DNA of 64,000 bases from Halalkalicoccus paucihalophilus (GTDB lineage: Archaea > Halobacteriota > Halobacteria > Halobacteriales > Halalkalicoccaceae): contig NZ_LTAZ01000013.1 of assembly GCF_001593955.1 (NCBI RefSeq), positions 248,001-312,000 on the forward strand, in the 5' to 3' direction. Made by a program: the position numbers and the translations under genes. The notes under the pieces were generated by a model. That model searched no databases and was not told the DNA's origin. It worked only from the letters and a program-made list of their open reading frames with translations. Below, piece after piece: positions 1-9,580 of this stretch; within the stretch, counting starts at the first letter, position 1, and the number at the start of each line of letters is the position of its first letter.

Positions 1-1
1 T

Positions 2-784
2 GCCGATCACATCGGCGGGCACGCAGCGATTATCGAGCACTACGAAACCAAACGAAATGGCATTGGCGCGGTGTGGGATTCAGGGGTTACCCATGATTCG
101 GCCGCCTATGACCGGTATCTCACCGCTGTCGAAGAACACAACGTGACGTTGTATGCGACCCAGGAGGGCGACGAGATCCCCTTCGAGAGCGAGCAGGCCC
201 AGGCGACCGTCCTCAATCCGCCGGCTGACTCCAAGAAACCCGATGATATTGATTACAACAGCGTTGTTGTGAGAGTTGAGTTTGGAGAGTCGTCTGCCCT
301 GTTTACGGGTGATGCCGGCACTAACGTTGAAGAGCGCTTACTCGAGACTCACGCGGAGGCACTCGATGTCGATCTCTATCAGGCCGGCCACCACGGGAGT
401 TCAACGAGTTCGATGCCCGCATTTCTCGATGCGATGAGTCCGCAGGCAACGATTATCTCCTCGGCGTACGATTCCCAGTATGACCATCCCCACGAGGAAC
501 CGCTTGCGGCGTTCGCTGAGCGGGAGATTCCTACTTACTGGACGGCCACCCATGGAACGATGATCTTCGAAAGTGACGGCGAGGCGTGGACGGTCGCAAC
601 CCAGGCCGACGCGACGACTGATCCGACAGCGCTGCGGGAGGACTCGGAAGTCGAGGCTGACCCGACCGACCCCCCGACTGAGTACGAGCCGCTCACAGTA
701 CTCATCGTTGATGAATTCTCAGATCATCACATGCGTAGCTCCGTGTCATCATCGGCGGCTGTCGCTACTGGAGTGATTGCATGA
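2..784 (+). CDS. ComEC/Rec2-like MBL-fold hydrolase, 5' truncated by window edge
   Basis: The reading frame is open from base 2 and reads ADHIGGH at the edge, which is the metal-binding DHxGGH part of a ComEC-type metallo-beta-lactamase motif; the true start lies outside the window. Further on, LFTGDAG carries a metal-ligand Asp and QAGHHGSSTSS is the typical ComEC-family HHGS segment. The last ~60 residues are an acidic, Pro/Asp-rich tail. No membrane segments are visible, so this is probably the stand-alone soluble or exported hydrolase type rather than the full DNA-uptake channel. Its stop overlaps the next gene's start (ATGA), so the two are probably translationally coupled. The substrate is unknown. 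Confidence 0.85.
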   Translation, partial: ADHIGGHAAIIEHYETKRNGIGAVWDSGVTHDSAAYDRYLTAVEEHNVTLYATQEGDEIPFESEQAQATVLNPPADSKKPDDIDYNSVVVRVEFGESSALFTGDAGTNVEERLLETHAEALDVDLYQAGHHGSSTSSMPAFLDAMSPQATIISSAYDSQYDHPHEEPLAAFAEREIPTYWTATHGTMIFESDGEAWTVATQADATTDPTALREDSEVEADPTDPPTEYEPLTVLIVDEFSDHHMRSSVSSSAAVATGVIA

Positions 785-1116
785 CGCTTCCGGATGGAAC
801 GTATACGGGGACGATCGATCGCATTGAGGAGAGAATTGCTGTCATCTTGATCGAAGATGAACAGGATGATGCTGCAGATCCCGACGCAAAGGATGCTTCT
901 GCCTCGGATCGAGAGGTCATCGAGGAATTGCACTGCTCGGCTGAGAATTTATCTCAACGTGCACGCGACGATCTGGGCGTTGTTCGTGTCACCCTTGTTG
1001 ATGGAGAGATTGATGGGGTTGAGTACCAACCACAGGTGACCAAGCAGCGACGGTCAGACTTCCAAGACCGGTTTGATGCATTGGCTGAGCGGCCACCAAG
1101 ACGTGACGAGGAATAG
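781..1116 (+). CDS. DUF3006-like small acidic protein
   Basis: A 111-aa acidic protein starts inside the stop codon of the preceding MBL-fold gene (ATGA overlap). The N-terminus (GTYTGTIDRIEERIAVILIED) matches the DUF3006 pattern of a short beta-rich domain beginning with 'VDRIE...AVLLLE'. A disordered acidic loop follows at about residues 31-45, then a second beta segment (GVVRVTLVDGEIDGVEY). DUF3006 genes commonly sit next to ComEC-like MBL proteins, which fits this pair; a regulatory or accessory role for the hydrolase is inference. Confidence 0.75.
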   Translation: MTLPDGTYTGTIDRIEERIAVILIEDEQDDAADPDAKDASASDREVIEELHCSAENLSQRARDDLGVVRVTLVDGEIDGVEYQPQVTKQRRSDFQDRFDALAERPPRRDEE

Positions 1117-1155
1117 AGACAATACAACGTTGTGCAAGCCCAAAACCAGTAAACT

Positions 1156-1233
1156 GCCTCGGGGTCAAGCCCCGAGGCTTTCGCGTGGACTCCCGTTCTA
1201 AAGCCCCGTTCTTTAGGGCGGGAAGGATGTCAC
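1156..1233 (+). mobile_element. Solo right end of an IS200/IS605 (IS1341-type) element
   Basis: A perfect 9-bp stem with a 5-nt loop (GCCTCGGGG-TCAAG-CCCCGAGGC, 1156-1178) is followed by a GCCC...GGGC hairpin and the terminal motif GGGAAGGATGTCAC (to 1233). Haloarchaeal tnpB elements commonly end this way, and the same terminal motif recurs at 6546, 9830 and 22530. No tnpB lies beside it, so it is a solo end. In intact elements this region is transcribed as a TnpB guide-type RNA (omega-RNA/sotRNA). Confidence 0.6.
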
Positions 1234-1247
1234 GTCCGATTTACATC

Positions 1248-2069
1248 CTACGTCGCGGAATCAGCCTCCGTCTCAACAATCTCGCTTGCGCGACCGATGA
1301 AGACTGCATTAACTACCGCACCCAACAACAGGATAACAGCGCTGAAGTACAGCCAAGTAACTAATAAGAGGATGCTCGCGATGAGGTTACTGTCGCTCCC
1401 AGCTAAGGAGACGTACACCTGAAACAGAACCTGCAGGATTGCCCACCCGATCGCTCCAAAGAGTGCTCCTGGAAGCACATCCCGTGGTTCAACGTCGATT
1501 TCTGGAAACAGGTAGTACATCGGGAAGAACGCGATGACGAGACCTCCGATAAGCAAGAGCGGCACTACAAGCCCAATGAACGGAATGAACGAAAAGAAGG
1601 CGACAATATTGGTAGCGGCGACCATCGCGACGATCCCCAGCGTGAGTGTCACGAGCATCACCAGGCCGTTTTTGATTTGGCTGACAAACGACTCCTGAGC
1701 CGTCGTCTCGTAGATCTCTGAGAACGCAGTGTCTATCCCACGAAACACTTTGAGCGCGCCCCAAACGAGAGTGAGTATCCCGATTATCGTTGCGGTAATT
1801 GTCGACCCGGCACCGGCGCCTGACTGCTGTTCGATCATCACTTGGATGACGCCACCGACTGACGGAGAGACGTTAGTGGTTGCAACTTCGATGACCTGTT
1901 GTTGCAGTTGGGGATCAACGTACGAGACGGCAAGGAGAACGAACATGAGCAGTGGAACCAGCGAAACGAACGCACTGTAGGCGATACTTCCGGCCAAAAA
2001 GGTGACGTTCTTCTCGCTGAAGACGTCTTTGACCAACTTCGCTTGTGAAGCGATCGACTGAATATCCAT
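1248..2069 (-). CDS. YihY/BrkB family membrane protein
   Basis: A 273-aa integral membrane protein with about six hydrophobic segments. Family hallmarks are FLAGSIAYSAFVSLVPLLMF near the N-terminus, GALKVFRGIDTAFSEIYE in the middle and FPMYYLFPEIDVEPRDVLPGALFGAIGW toward the end, all typical of the YihY/BrkB ('ribonuclease BN') family; the old RNase annotation of that family is regarded as wrong. It is monocistronic and points away from the upstream genes. A divergent paralogue lies at 44554-45300. Function is unknown; transport or envelope roles have been suggested for the family. Confidence 0.85.
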   Translation of the reverse strand: MDIQSIASQAKLVKDVFSEKNVTFLAGSIAYSAFVSLVPLLMFVLLAVSYVDPQLQQQVIEVATTNVSPSVGGVIQVMIEQQSGAGAGSTITATIIGILTLVWGALKVFRGIDTAFSEIYETTAQESFVSQIKNGLVMLVTLTLGIVAMVAATNIVAFFSFIPFIGLVVPLLLIGGLVIAFFPMYYLFPEIDVEPRDVLPGALFGAIGWAILQVLFQVYVSLAGSDSNLIASILLLVTWLYFSAVILLLGAVVNAVFIGRASEIVETEADSAT

Positions 2070-2289
2070 GTGTCCGTCTTTCAGCCCACATAGTTAATCA
2101 GTGTGCTTGATGTGGCTCATTTCCGTGACCTCATCGTATAGCGTCATCGGGAGGAAGATACGCGTTGACTGACGGCCAGTATCAACGGTAGATATTGATT
2201 ATAAAATAGTTGCGATATAGGCAGGTGAATAATTTACTGTTTTTTGTAATGACTATATTTCATATACTCGGAAACTCGATCTATCACAC

Positions 2290-3102
2290 ATGCCCGATGA
2301 CTCGCTTGCCTCCCCAAAGGATCTCGCGCGAACATACAACTCGCGGAGTTATGCGGATCCCTGGGAGCTCGTTGAGGATTACTGGCGTGTAGTGGACTAC
2401 GCCGCCCGGAATACGACCCTCGGTTCGTCGGCGCTCGCCTCACGGCTCGATCTTCCCCGATCCCGTATCCGACCGTGGGTTCGGAAACCCGATGCGGAAC
2501 GCAAACCGTCCCGTCCTGATCCCGTTCGTGCGATCCAGGTCGCAGAAGGTCACAACTGGATCCCCGCACGGTATGACAGCAAGACGTTCCCGGCGCTCTC
2601 ACAGGCAGTCGCGTGGATCTTCTCGGGTGGGTCGATCGATACTGAGCGGTTCGTCCCGCTGTTCACCGTCGGAGGCGAAAGCGACCTTGCAGATCTCGAT
2701 GCGCTCCTTGAGGAGCTGGGTGTTGGCTGCACGGTCTGCCGTGAAGCGGAGAATAGTCGGGGTGCTGAGTACCGCCCCGCGCAGGACGCCTCAGTTCTTG
2801 GCCGCGTGCTGTCCTTACTGGGTGCACCGACAGGGACCAAGAATGCCGACGCCGCGATCACGCTTCCGGCGTACCTTGAGGGTGCTCCCGAGTCGATTCG
2901 ACGGGAGTTCATCGACGTCTATCTCAGGAATCGAGGCCATCGCTACGATCACAAGGCTACGATTCACTTCCGGGAGGAACGATCGACGGACTATCTCGAC
3001 GCGCTGGCGGCGCTGATCGCGGACGTGAGCGGCGAGCGGGTGACACGCTCGGATCGGAACGTCATCGTTTCTGCAGACGCTGTACGGGCGCTTGCAGTCT
3101 AA
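2290..3102 (+). CDS. Putative DNA-binding protein, HTH plus LAGLIDADG-like domain
   Basis: A 270-aa soluble protein. Residues ~35-65 (TTLGSSALASRLDLPRSRIR) look like a helix-turn-helix. Two later stretches resemble paired LAGLIDADG-type halves: FPALSQAVAWIFSGGSI and AAITLPAYLEGAPESIRREF followed by IDVYLRNRGH, close to the 'LP..L..APE..R..FL.GL.DADG' pattern of homing-endonuclease folds but without the acidic DADG end, so nuclease activity looks lost. A TATA-like CATATACT at 2262-2269 lies ~27 nt before the ATG, supporting this leaderless start. A regulator derived from a homing-endonuclease fold is my inference; the family is not securely recognised. Confidence 0.6.
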   Translation: MPDDSLASPKDLARTYNSRSYADPWELVEDYWRVVDYAARNTTLGSSALASRLDLPRSRIRPWVRKPDAERKPSRPDPVRAIQVAEGHNWIPARYDSKTFPALSQAVAWIFSGGSIDTERFVPLFTVGGESDLADLDALLEELGVGCTVCREAENSRGAEYRPAQDASVLGRVLSLLGAPTGTKNADAAITLPAYLEGAPESIRREFIDVYLRNRGHRYDHKATIHFREERSTDYLDALAALIADVSGERVTRSDRNVIVSADAVRALAV

Positions 3103-3184
3103 ACAGTCTGTGCTAGCAAGCGATGCTCTCTCAGAGAATAGAACGAACAGACACTATGTAGAATTCGAGATGGTGATATTCTCA

Positions 3185-3201
3185 TTCCCCGAATTGGGGA
3201 A
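3185..3201. terminator. Perfect TTCCCC-GAATT-GGGGAA palindrome
   Basis: A 6-bp perfect stem with a 5-nt loop lies 83 nt after the preceding gene's stop and ~150 nt before the next start. It could be a transcription-end hairpin or an operator; it has no following T-tract. Confidence 0.35.
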
Positions 3202-3350
3202 GCAGACTATATCGTATGTGGCAGGCGTCTATTATCAGCTAAGTTAATAAACCAAATTAAGCTCCCAGATTGATAGTTTGTGTTCGAACACCTCATATTC
3301 TTGAATTTTCCTCAGTATTAACTATCATAGATGTGAATCGCTGTGATGTA

Positions 3351-6017
3351 ATGGGAACGAATGACAGCCACGACTATGCAATTAGCCGACGACGACTCAT
3401 GCAAGGCGCCACAACAATGGGACTCATTGGCGCAACAGGACTTGCCAGTGGCGACACAAAGCGCTCAAACACGCAAGTGGTAGAGGGCGCCCCCGAATCG
3501 CCGACGCTTTCGATCACAGAACGGCTTGAGGATCGTCGATACGTTACCAGCGGAACGCGAGCGTATATCGCAGGGATCCAAACCGGCCGGTTTCCAGCGA
3601 TGGGCTGGCACATTGGCGGCGAGATGGAAGGAGTCTGGAGCCCGCCGCTCAAACTGCTCGACGGAATTTGGTTCGAAGTGAACGGAGAGTCGGTTGGTCC
3701 GGCGACCGAGTTCACACGGGGCTATGGCTTCGTCAAAATGGATCTTCCTACTAGTAGCGGGATCTCGCTTGAACGAACGGAGTTCGTCCCCGACGACGAG
3801 CGTGTTGCACTCATCGGGCTCCATTTCACTGCCGAAGAGAACACCACCATCGAGATCGCTGCAGAGGCTCACTCAGAACTCACGACTGCCTATCCGTGGA
3901 GCGACACTGATCCCTCGCAGACGGAGTTTAATCTCGAAGACGAGGGCGAATTCGACGGCGAACGACTGGTCTTTCGTTCCGGGGGGACGCCGCCAATCGA
4001 GAACGCTGGCCAGCGCGACTGGGCGGCCGCCGTCGGTGCGACGCTCGAGCCCGTCGGGGGCGAAGCTGGTGAGGACTTTCGTGGTCCTCAGGACGAGTGG
4101 GAGACTTACGATCCCAACGCGGGGGAAGACGAGGACGCGGAACTTGCCGATGGCTCCAAGTTCGAACGCCACGATAACTCCGTCTTTGGCCGCGGAACGG
4201 GCGGGCGGCTTGAGTACGAACTCGAGGTCTCGGCAGGCGAGACACAGACGATTTGGTTCGCAGTCGCAGGCTCCGAATCAGGGGCCGACCCCGCCATCGA
4301 GGCGTGCGAGGCGGCGCTCTCGGATCCAGAGGAAGCGCTCTCGGTAAAGATTGAAGAGCGACTCGAACGCTACGAACGGACTCGCCTCAATCTACCCGGG
4401 AACCGCCGACTTGAAGAGGCGATCGACTGGACCAAACAGAATCTTTCGGACCTCGTCCAGGAGTCGAGAGACTTGCAGATTCGGGTGACTAATGCCGGCG
4501 AGAACTATCCCGAGCCATCGGGAACCGTTGATCGGGCGCGGTTCGTCGGTGCGGGCTATCCCGATTTTCCGTGGCTGTTCGCTGTCGACGGCGAGTACAC
4601 GACATTCGCGAGCGTCGCACTCGGGCAGTTCGAGCCGATTAAGGAACACATGCGCGCGCTTTACGAGATCAGCGAGGTCGCAAATGAGGGCTCGGGGAAA
4701 GTCGTCCACGAGGTGATTACTGACGGATCGGTATACTACGGTGCGAATGATGATCCAGGCAATACTGACGAAACAGCGAAGTTCCCCAGTGCGGTCGCGA
4801 CGATCTGGCGCTGGAGCGGCGACGACGCGTTTCGCGACGAGCTCTACGACTTTGCACGACGGAATATGGAGTACCTCCTTGCGGAGTTCGGCGGTGATGA
4901 GGGCTGGCCGGTCGGTGAAGGCAACGTTGAACGTGAGGGAATGGGCGAGCGCGTCATTGACAACGCTGTCTACACAATTCGCGGATTGTATGATCTGGCC
5001 GACATGGCCGTGAGTAAGGGTGATGACGAGACCGTTGCCTGGGCGACCGAGCGTGCCGACGAGATGCTCGACGAGTTCAACCAGACCTGGTGGGTACCCG
5101 AAGCTCCGAGCTACGCTGACTCGCTCGATGATGAGGACGACACGCCACTGTACCACCGCCATTGGATCGGGCTAACGCCATTCGAGATTCAACTTCCCGA
5201 GTTCGGAGACGACGATCGAGAGCTCGGGATCACGGGCGACGTTGACGCTGACAGTGCACTCTCACTGCGCGAGACTGAGTGCTTCGGCGGGATCGGATCG
5301 CCCGAGGATGATTTAGAAGGCGAGTGGAACATCGGGCTCTATCATACAGGCGCACCGGGCTGTGAGCGCGAGGAGTACGACTATTCGGAAGACCATACCG
5401 AGCGCAATATCTACACGCTCAATACTGCGATTATGGCGATCTCAGAGGGCAACTACGGCCGCCTTGGTAACGACAAGCAAGGGAGATTCATCGACGCGAA
5501 CGCCTCGCTGCAGTTACCTGAACCCGACGAGATCCCTGGCGCGATGCCAGAGGTTGTCCCCTCACCAGAATACGGTCGCTCAATCAACCAACCCTTTACC
5601 GATCGGCTGATGGCACTGCAGGCATGGGGGTCTTATGGAACAGTCTGGCCGGTAGTTGGTCAACAACTCGGTGTCAGACCTGATATGGGTCGTGGTCGAC
5701 TAGAGATCACCCCACAGGTCCCGCCTAAGGAGTCGCAAATCGGCGCAGAAAACGTTCGTGTGGGCGACGGATCGATCGACGTCCAGGCGCAGGCCGGCGA
5801 TGGCACGTACTCGACGACTGTCTGTGCTGACGCTGATGTGTCACTTAAACATCTTATTGTTGGTCACACTATTCCGGAGGATATCGAGATCGTCAGCGTC
5901 GCCCTTGACGGGGAGGACGCCGACTGCGAAGTACGCAAGACCAATCGTGGATGGGAGGTTGTTACCGAAGCCGATCCTGATGGTGAACGGACACTAGTCG
6001 TTGAGACCAGTCGGTAG
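3351..6017 (+). CDS. Tat-exported six-hairpin glycosidase-like protein (glycogen-debranching-like)
   Basis: An 888-aa protein from the ATG at 3351; an upstream TTG in frame at 3270 is less likely because the Tat motif SRRRLMQG lies 12 residues after this ATG. Residues ~30-340 are beta-rich. The second half (RRLEEAIDWTKQNLSDLVQ, GYPDFPWLFAVDGEYTTFA, GTVWPVVGQQLGV) resembles the (alpha/alpha)6 barrel of amylo-alpha-1,6-glucosidase-like proteins, ending in a beta C-cap. The FPWLF..DGEYT segment matches the 'P.FPW..GTDG' motif of that group. It is probably an extracellular alpha-glycan hydrolase; the exact GH family and substrate cannot be fixed here. Confidence 0.75.
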   Translation: MGTNDSHDYAISRRRLMQGATTMGLIGATGLASGDTKRSNTQVVEGAPESPTLSITERLEDRRYVTSGTRAYIAGIQTGRFPAMGWHIGGEMEGVWSPPLKLLDGIWFEVNGESVGPATEFTRGYGFVKMDLPTSSGISLERTEFVPDDERVALIGLHFTAEENTTIEIAAEAHSELTTAYPWSDTDPSQTEFNLEDEGEFDGERLVFRSGGTPPIENAGQRDWAAAVGATLEPVGGEAGEDFRGPQDEWETYDPNAGEDEDAELADGSKFERHDNSVFGRGTGGRLEYELEVSAGETQTIWFAVAGSESGADPAIEACEAALSDPEEALSVKIEERLERYERTRLNLPGNRRLEEAIDWTKQNLSDLVQESRDLQIRVTNAGENYPEPSGTVDRARFVGAGYPDFPWLFAVDGEYTTFASVALGQFEPIKEHMRALYEISEVANEGSGKVVHEVITDGSVYYGANDDPGNTDETAKFPSAVATIWRWSGDDAFRDELYDFARRNMEYLLAEFGGDEGWPVGEGNVEREGMGERVIDNAVYTIRGLYDLADMAVSKGDDETVAWATERADEMLDEFNQTWWVPEAPSYADSLDDEDDTPLYHRHWIGLTPFEIQLPEFGDDDRELGITGDVDADSALSLRETECFGGIGSPEDDLEGEWNIGLYHTGAPGCEREEYDYSEDHTERNIYTLNTAIMAISEGNYGRLGNDKQGRFIDANASLQLPEPDEIPGAMPEVVPSPEYGRSINQPFTDRLMALQAWGSYGTVWPVVGQQLGVRPDMGRGRLEITPQVPPKESQIGAENVRVGDGSIDVQAQAGDGTYSTTVCADADVSLKHLIVGHTIPEDIEIVSVALDGEDADCEVRKTNRGWEVVTEADPDGERTLVVETSR

Positions 6018-6797
6018 GACGCCTCATCTTGCGGTAGCGAGGAACCTCCCCGGTTTATTCAAGGTGTTTGAGAATGCCTTCGCGAATCACATGGCGCCGC
6101 ACAGGGACGAGTTTGGTTTCTATTCTCGGCCGATTTGATAAGACGTTACTCATGAAAATATTCCATTCTTGGCTGAGACGACAGACGATATTCTGTGAGC
6201 GGGCTATTCTTTCGTTGAGTGAGTTGGTTGGGTTAGGGTCGTAGGATGATTTGGCATTGTTGAAAACTCACAAGCGGTGATGGGTTTCAGAAGTTCTGCT
6301 GAATACAAAGCGTATACAGTGTAACCATACCCAGTACGGGCTCGTAATGACGTGTGATCTCTGCTATCATCTCTTTCGCAAGATATTTATTATATTACAT
6401 AATAAATAGAATACTATCGAGCGAAATAGTCTGTGATCGATCGGACCTACACCCCATACCGTTCGTTCGGTCCCATGGCCTACTTTCGATGACCCACACC
6501 CTTCACCATGGTAACGACACATTCAAGCCGTATTTTCGCAAGCATTGACATCCTCCTCGGCCTAAAGGGCGAGGATTCCCCAAAGGGGAGCTCAAGGTTG
6601 CACGTTTCCTTAGGACACAAGGACGCTTTCGCGTGGTCCCGTCATAGGTTGCCTCCCAGTAACGCAACCACGTTGCACATTACAATCCCCGCGCAGATCG
6701 TGTCTGACTCCCAATCTCCGCTCAGAGCCCAAGACGATGTCACCGACACGGTCAATGGCAATCGATTTGATGTTGGAACCAACAAGGGGGTCAACGA
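6018..6797. other. Intergenic region, no gene seen
   Basis: About 780 bp without a convincing gene. It has an AT-rich stretch around 6370-6415 and, on the minus strand, a solo IS200/IS605 right end near 6546. Open frames here (e.g. 6508-6801) have no recognisable protein features. Confidence 0.6.
6546..6640 (-). mobile_element. Solo IS200/IS605 right end, minus strand
   Basis: Read on the minus strand this is ...GGGGAATCCTCGCCC-TTTA-GGCCGAGGAGGATGTCA, the same hairpin plus GAGGATGTCA terminus as at 9821-9830 and 22521-22530. Upstream on the same strand a GACGCGAAAGCGTCC-like hairpin (about 6620-6640) is a second structural element typical of such ends. No tnpB is present. Confidence 0.55.
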
Positions 6798-8960
6798 GTG
6801 AGATACTCAGTTACTGATGGTGGTGGCGATACGATCCGTATCCTTCACGTCGACGACGAGCTAGATCTAGCAGAATTGACTGCCGCTTTCCTCATGCGCG
6901 AGGACAACCAATTCAGTATCGAAATGGCATCAAACGCCAGCAACGGGTTGGACCGCCTTTCTGAGACACAATTCGATTGTGTCATCTCGGATTACGACAT
7001 GCCTGGCCAGAATGGTATCGAATTTCTGAAAACGATCCGTGAGAAGTATCCAGACCTGCCGTTCATCCTGTATACCGGTAAGGGGTCAGAAGAGATCGCC
7101 TCCGATGCGATCTCTGCGGGCGTAACCGACTATCTCCAAAAGGAGAGTGGGACTGACCAGTACACGATTCTGGCAAACCGTGTGCGAAACGCCGTGGAGC
7201 GATATTGGATTGAACGCGAGGCTGAACACATGTGGACCCAGCTCGAATCGATTGGGAACGAACGCGAGCAAATCATCGAACGTGTGACCGATGCGATCGT
7301 TGAAGTAGATTCTGACTGGCGGTTCACCCTCGTCAACGAGCAAGCCGAAGACCTCTACGAGATGTCCAACGAGTATCTCCTCGGACGGGACTTCTGGGAC
7401 GTGTTCCAGGACGCGAAGGACACTCGGTTCGAGACGGAGTACCGACGGGTGATGGAGACCAGAGAACCGACCTCGTTCGTAGAGTATTTCTCCCAACTCG
7501 ATGGCTGGTTCGAAGTCGAAGCCTATCCGAAACGAGATGGTGGAATCGCGTTTTATTTCATCGAAGTCACAGAGCAACGTGAGCGACAACAGGAACTCGA
7601 AGCAGAGCGGAGGTTTATCTCCGAGGCACTAGATGCGTTGACTGATATTTTCTATGTGATTAACCCGGAGGGTACCCTTCGGCGGTGGAACGAACCCATT
7701 GTAGAAGTGTCCGGGTATTCGGAGGCGGAACTAACCGAAATGAGCGCAATCGAATTGTTCCCTGATGACGAACAGTCGCGCATTGCCGAGTCGCTCGAGA
7801 CAACGCTGGAAACGGGTGCTGATAAAATAGAGGCTGAGATCCAAACGAGCGACGGTACCCAAATACCCTACGAGTTCGTCAACCGACGGCTAACCGACTC
7901 CAAAGGAGAGCTCCTCGGTGTTGTTGGAATCGGCCGCGACCTCACCGATGCGAAAGCCCAAGAGCAGGAGCTCCGCGAGACGAAACAACGGCTCGATCTC
8001 GTTCTTGAGGGGACCAAAACGGGCATCTGGGAATGGAAGATTGGTATGGACGAAATTGAGTGGGACAACACATTGGAACGAATGTTCGGACTTGAGCCCG
8101 ATTCGTTTGAGGGTACCTACGAAGCCTTCGCTAAGCGTACCCATCCGGATGACCTTCCCCGGGTCGAGGAGGCGATGAATCAAGCCATCGAAACTGACGA
8201 ACTATATCACACGGAATTCAGAATGATTCACGAAGATGGGGACACGGTCTGGGCAGAGGTTCAGGGAGTCGTCATCAAGGAGGAAACCGAGCCTGATCGG
8301 TTGATCGGTCTCTACCACGAGATAACCGAGCGCAAACAACGCGAGGAACAGTTAGAGATGTTTGCCTCTGTCGTTAGTCACGACCTGCGGAATCCCCTCA
8401 ATGTGGCGAGCGGATACCTCGAACTCACCCAAAAGGAGTGTGAAAGCAATAACCTCGATCGTGTCGCGGAGGCCCATGACCGGATGGACAGACTGATCGA
8501 GGATCTGCTCACACTGGCACGTGAGGGCGATAACGTGACTAATATCGAACTAGTCGATCTGACAAGCCTCACCGAGAATTGCTGGAGAACCGTTGCGACA
8601 GCGGAGGCGACACTCACGACCGATATCAACGGGGTGATTCGAGCAGATCGAAGCCGCCTCCAGCAACTCGTTGAGAACCTCTTCCGGAACGCGGTCGAAC
8701 ACGGCGGCGAGGACGTGATGGTCACTGTTGGAGAGTTGGTGAATGGTTTCTACGTCGAAGATAACGGACCGGGTATCTCTGAAGACGAACGCGACGACGT
8801 GTTTGACGTAGGTTACTCCACCGCTGAGGACGGAATTGGATTCGGTCTGAGTATTATCAAACAGATAGTGGATTCACACGACTGGAACGTACGTGTGACA
8901 GACGGTACCGATGGTGGCGCACGTTTTGAGATCACAGGCGTCGAGTTCACTGCTGAGTAG
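6798..8960 (+). CDS. Response regulator-PAS-histidine kinase hybrid sensor
   Basis: A 720-aa cytoplasmic sensor kinase starting at GTG. Domain order: REC at residues ~13-125 with phospho-acceptor Asp65 in ISDYDMPG; three PAS/PAC domains at ~150-260, ~270-385 and ~395-505, each ending in a PAC-like E(V/I)TE or DLTD segment; HisKA with His528 in SVVSHDLRNPL; and HATPase_c from ~600 with N-box (LVENLFRNAVEHGG) and G-boxes (DNGPGIS, GIGFGLSIIKQIV). There is no membrane segment, so it senses cytoplasmic or redox/light-type signals through PAS. The REC-first layout is common in haloarchaea. No dedicated output regulator is adjacent. Confidence 0.93.
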   Translation: MRYSVTDGGGDTIRILHVDDELDLAELTAAFLMREDNQFSIEMASNASNGLDRLSETQFDCVISDYDMPGQNGIEFLKTIREKYPDLPFILYTGKGSEEIASDAISAGVTDYLQKESGTDQYTILANRVRNAVERYWIEREAEHMWTQLESIGNEREQIIERVTDAIVEVDSDWRFTLVNEQAEDLYEMSNEYLLGRDFWDVFQDAKDTRFETEYRRVMETREPTSFVEYFSQLDGWFEVEAYPKRDGGIAFYFIEVTEQRERQQELEAERRFISEALDALTDIFYVINPEGTLRRWNEPIVEVSGYSEAELTEMSAIELFPDDEQSRIAESLETTLETGADKIEAEIQTSDGTQIPYEFVNRRLTDSKGELLGVVGIGRDLTDAKAQEQELRETKQRLDLVLEGTKTGIWEWKIGMDEIEWDNTLERMFGLEPDSFEGTYEAFAKRTHPDDLPRVEEAMNQAIETDELYHTEFRMIHEDGDTVWAEVQGVVIKEETEPDRLIGLYHEITERKQREEQLEMFASVVSHDLRNPLNVASGYLELTQKECESNNLDRVAEAHDRMDRLIEDLLTLAREGDNVTNIELVDLTSLTENCWRTVATAEATLTTDINGVIRADRSRLQQLVENLFRNAVEHGGEDVMVTVGELVNGFYVEDNGPGISEDERDDVFDVGYSTAEDGIGFGLSIIKQIVDSHDWNVRVTDGTDGGARFEITGVEFTAE

Positions 8961-9071
8961 ATGCTCTGTATGCAGCATCTCATTTCTGCCATATTCTGAG
9001 TATTTCAACAGAGTACTGATTGTACCAGCTGCGACTGTGGCGTACGGACTCCCATCTTTTGACGTGGCCAG

Positions 9072-9256
9072 CCTTGTGCAACAATTCGCTTCTTGGATAC
9101 AGAGTGTTGCACAAGGTAGTCTCTCTTGAAGGGGAAACCACCTCTGTTTGTTCAACGGCTACGCTCCTCACCGCCAGCCGACAGCGTACGTATCTCTCGA
9201 TACTGCTGGGGGATGCCGTCTCGACAGCCCGGAGTTCGAATGCATCCGGATTCCGT
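9072..9256. repeat. ~185-bp dispersed repeat (copy 1) with TTGTGCAACA hairpin
   Basis: Copy 1 begins with the inverted pair CCTTGTGCAACA (9072-9083) and TGTTGCACAAGG (9105-9116). It continues through CGTACGTATCTCTCGATACTG, CCGTCTCGACAG and CCGGAGTTCGAATG to GGATTCCG (~9256). The same order of blocks, diverged, occurs at 63701-63878. Read on the minus strand both copies share a faint protein-like pattern (RNPxxFxLRxVETA), so this may be a decayed mobile element. Confidence 0.6.
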
Positions 9257-9506
9257 TGACGGGGTACAGTAAGGGGTCGTGGGTAGTCAGAGAGCTGCAT
9301 ATTGCGGTCCTTACTGAAGGGAGCTGCAACCATGTATTGATCACCGACTGCGTGGTTTGTTGGATTATGGAATGCGAGAACGACTGTTGCGGTCGCAAAC
9401 CCGATACCAGGGTCGACGTAGGTGCTCTAAAGAATACCCATCGCTCGTCGACGGACATGACACAGCTGATGCGCAATTCCGCTGTTATCGTAAAATTTGG
9501 CTCTGG

Positions 9507-9580
9507 TCAACCACCCCGCCCTGAACGCCTTCGGCGTCATCAGAACGCTCCGCGTTCTGAGTGGCTAACGAGACGCGAAG
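9507..9580 (-). mobile_element. IS200/IS605 right-end remnant (GGGGTGGTTGACC type)
   Basis: On the minus strand this carries the nested hairpins TTCTGATGACGCCGAAGGCG and GAACGC...GCGTTC followed by GGGCGGGGTGGTTGACC. It is nearly identical to the right-end half of the compact element at 24446-24590. Confidence 0.55.

Noticed and set aside
4392-5162. 256-codon minus-strand frame
   Set aside because: It is a shadow of the glycosidase-like gene at 3351-6017, which has a Tat signal and conserved motifs.
9226-9250. tRNA T-arm-like GGAGTTCGAATGCATCC
   Set aside because: No acceptor stem, anticodon arm or matching 5' half can be folded around it.
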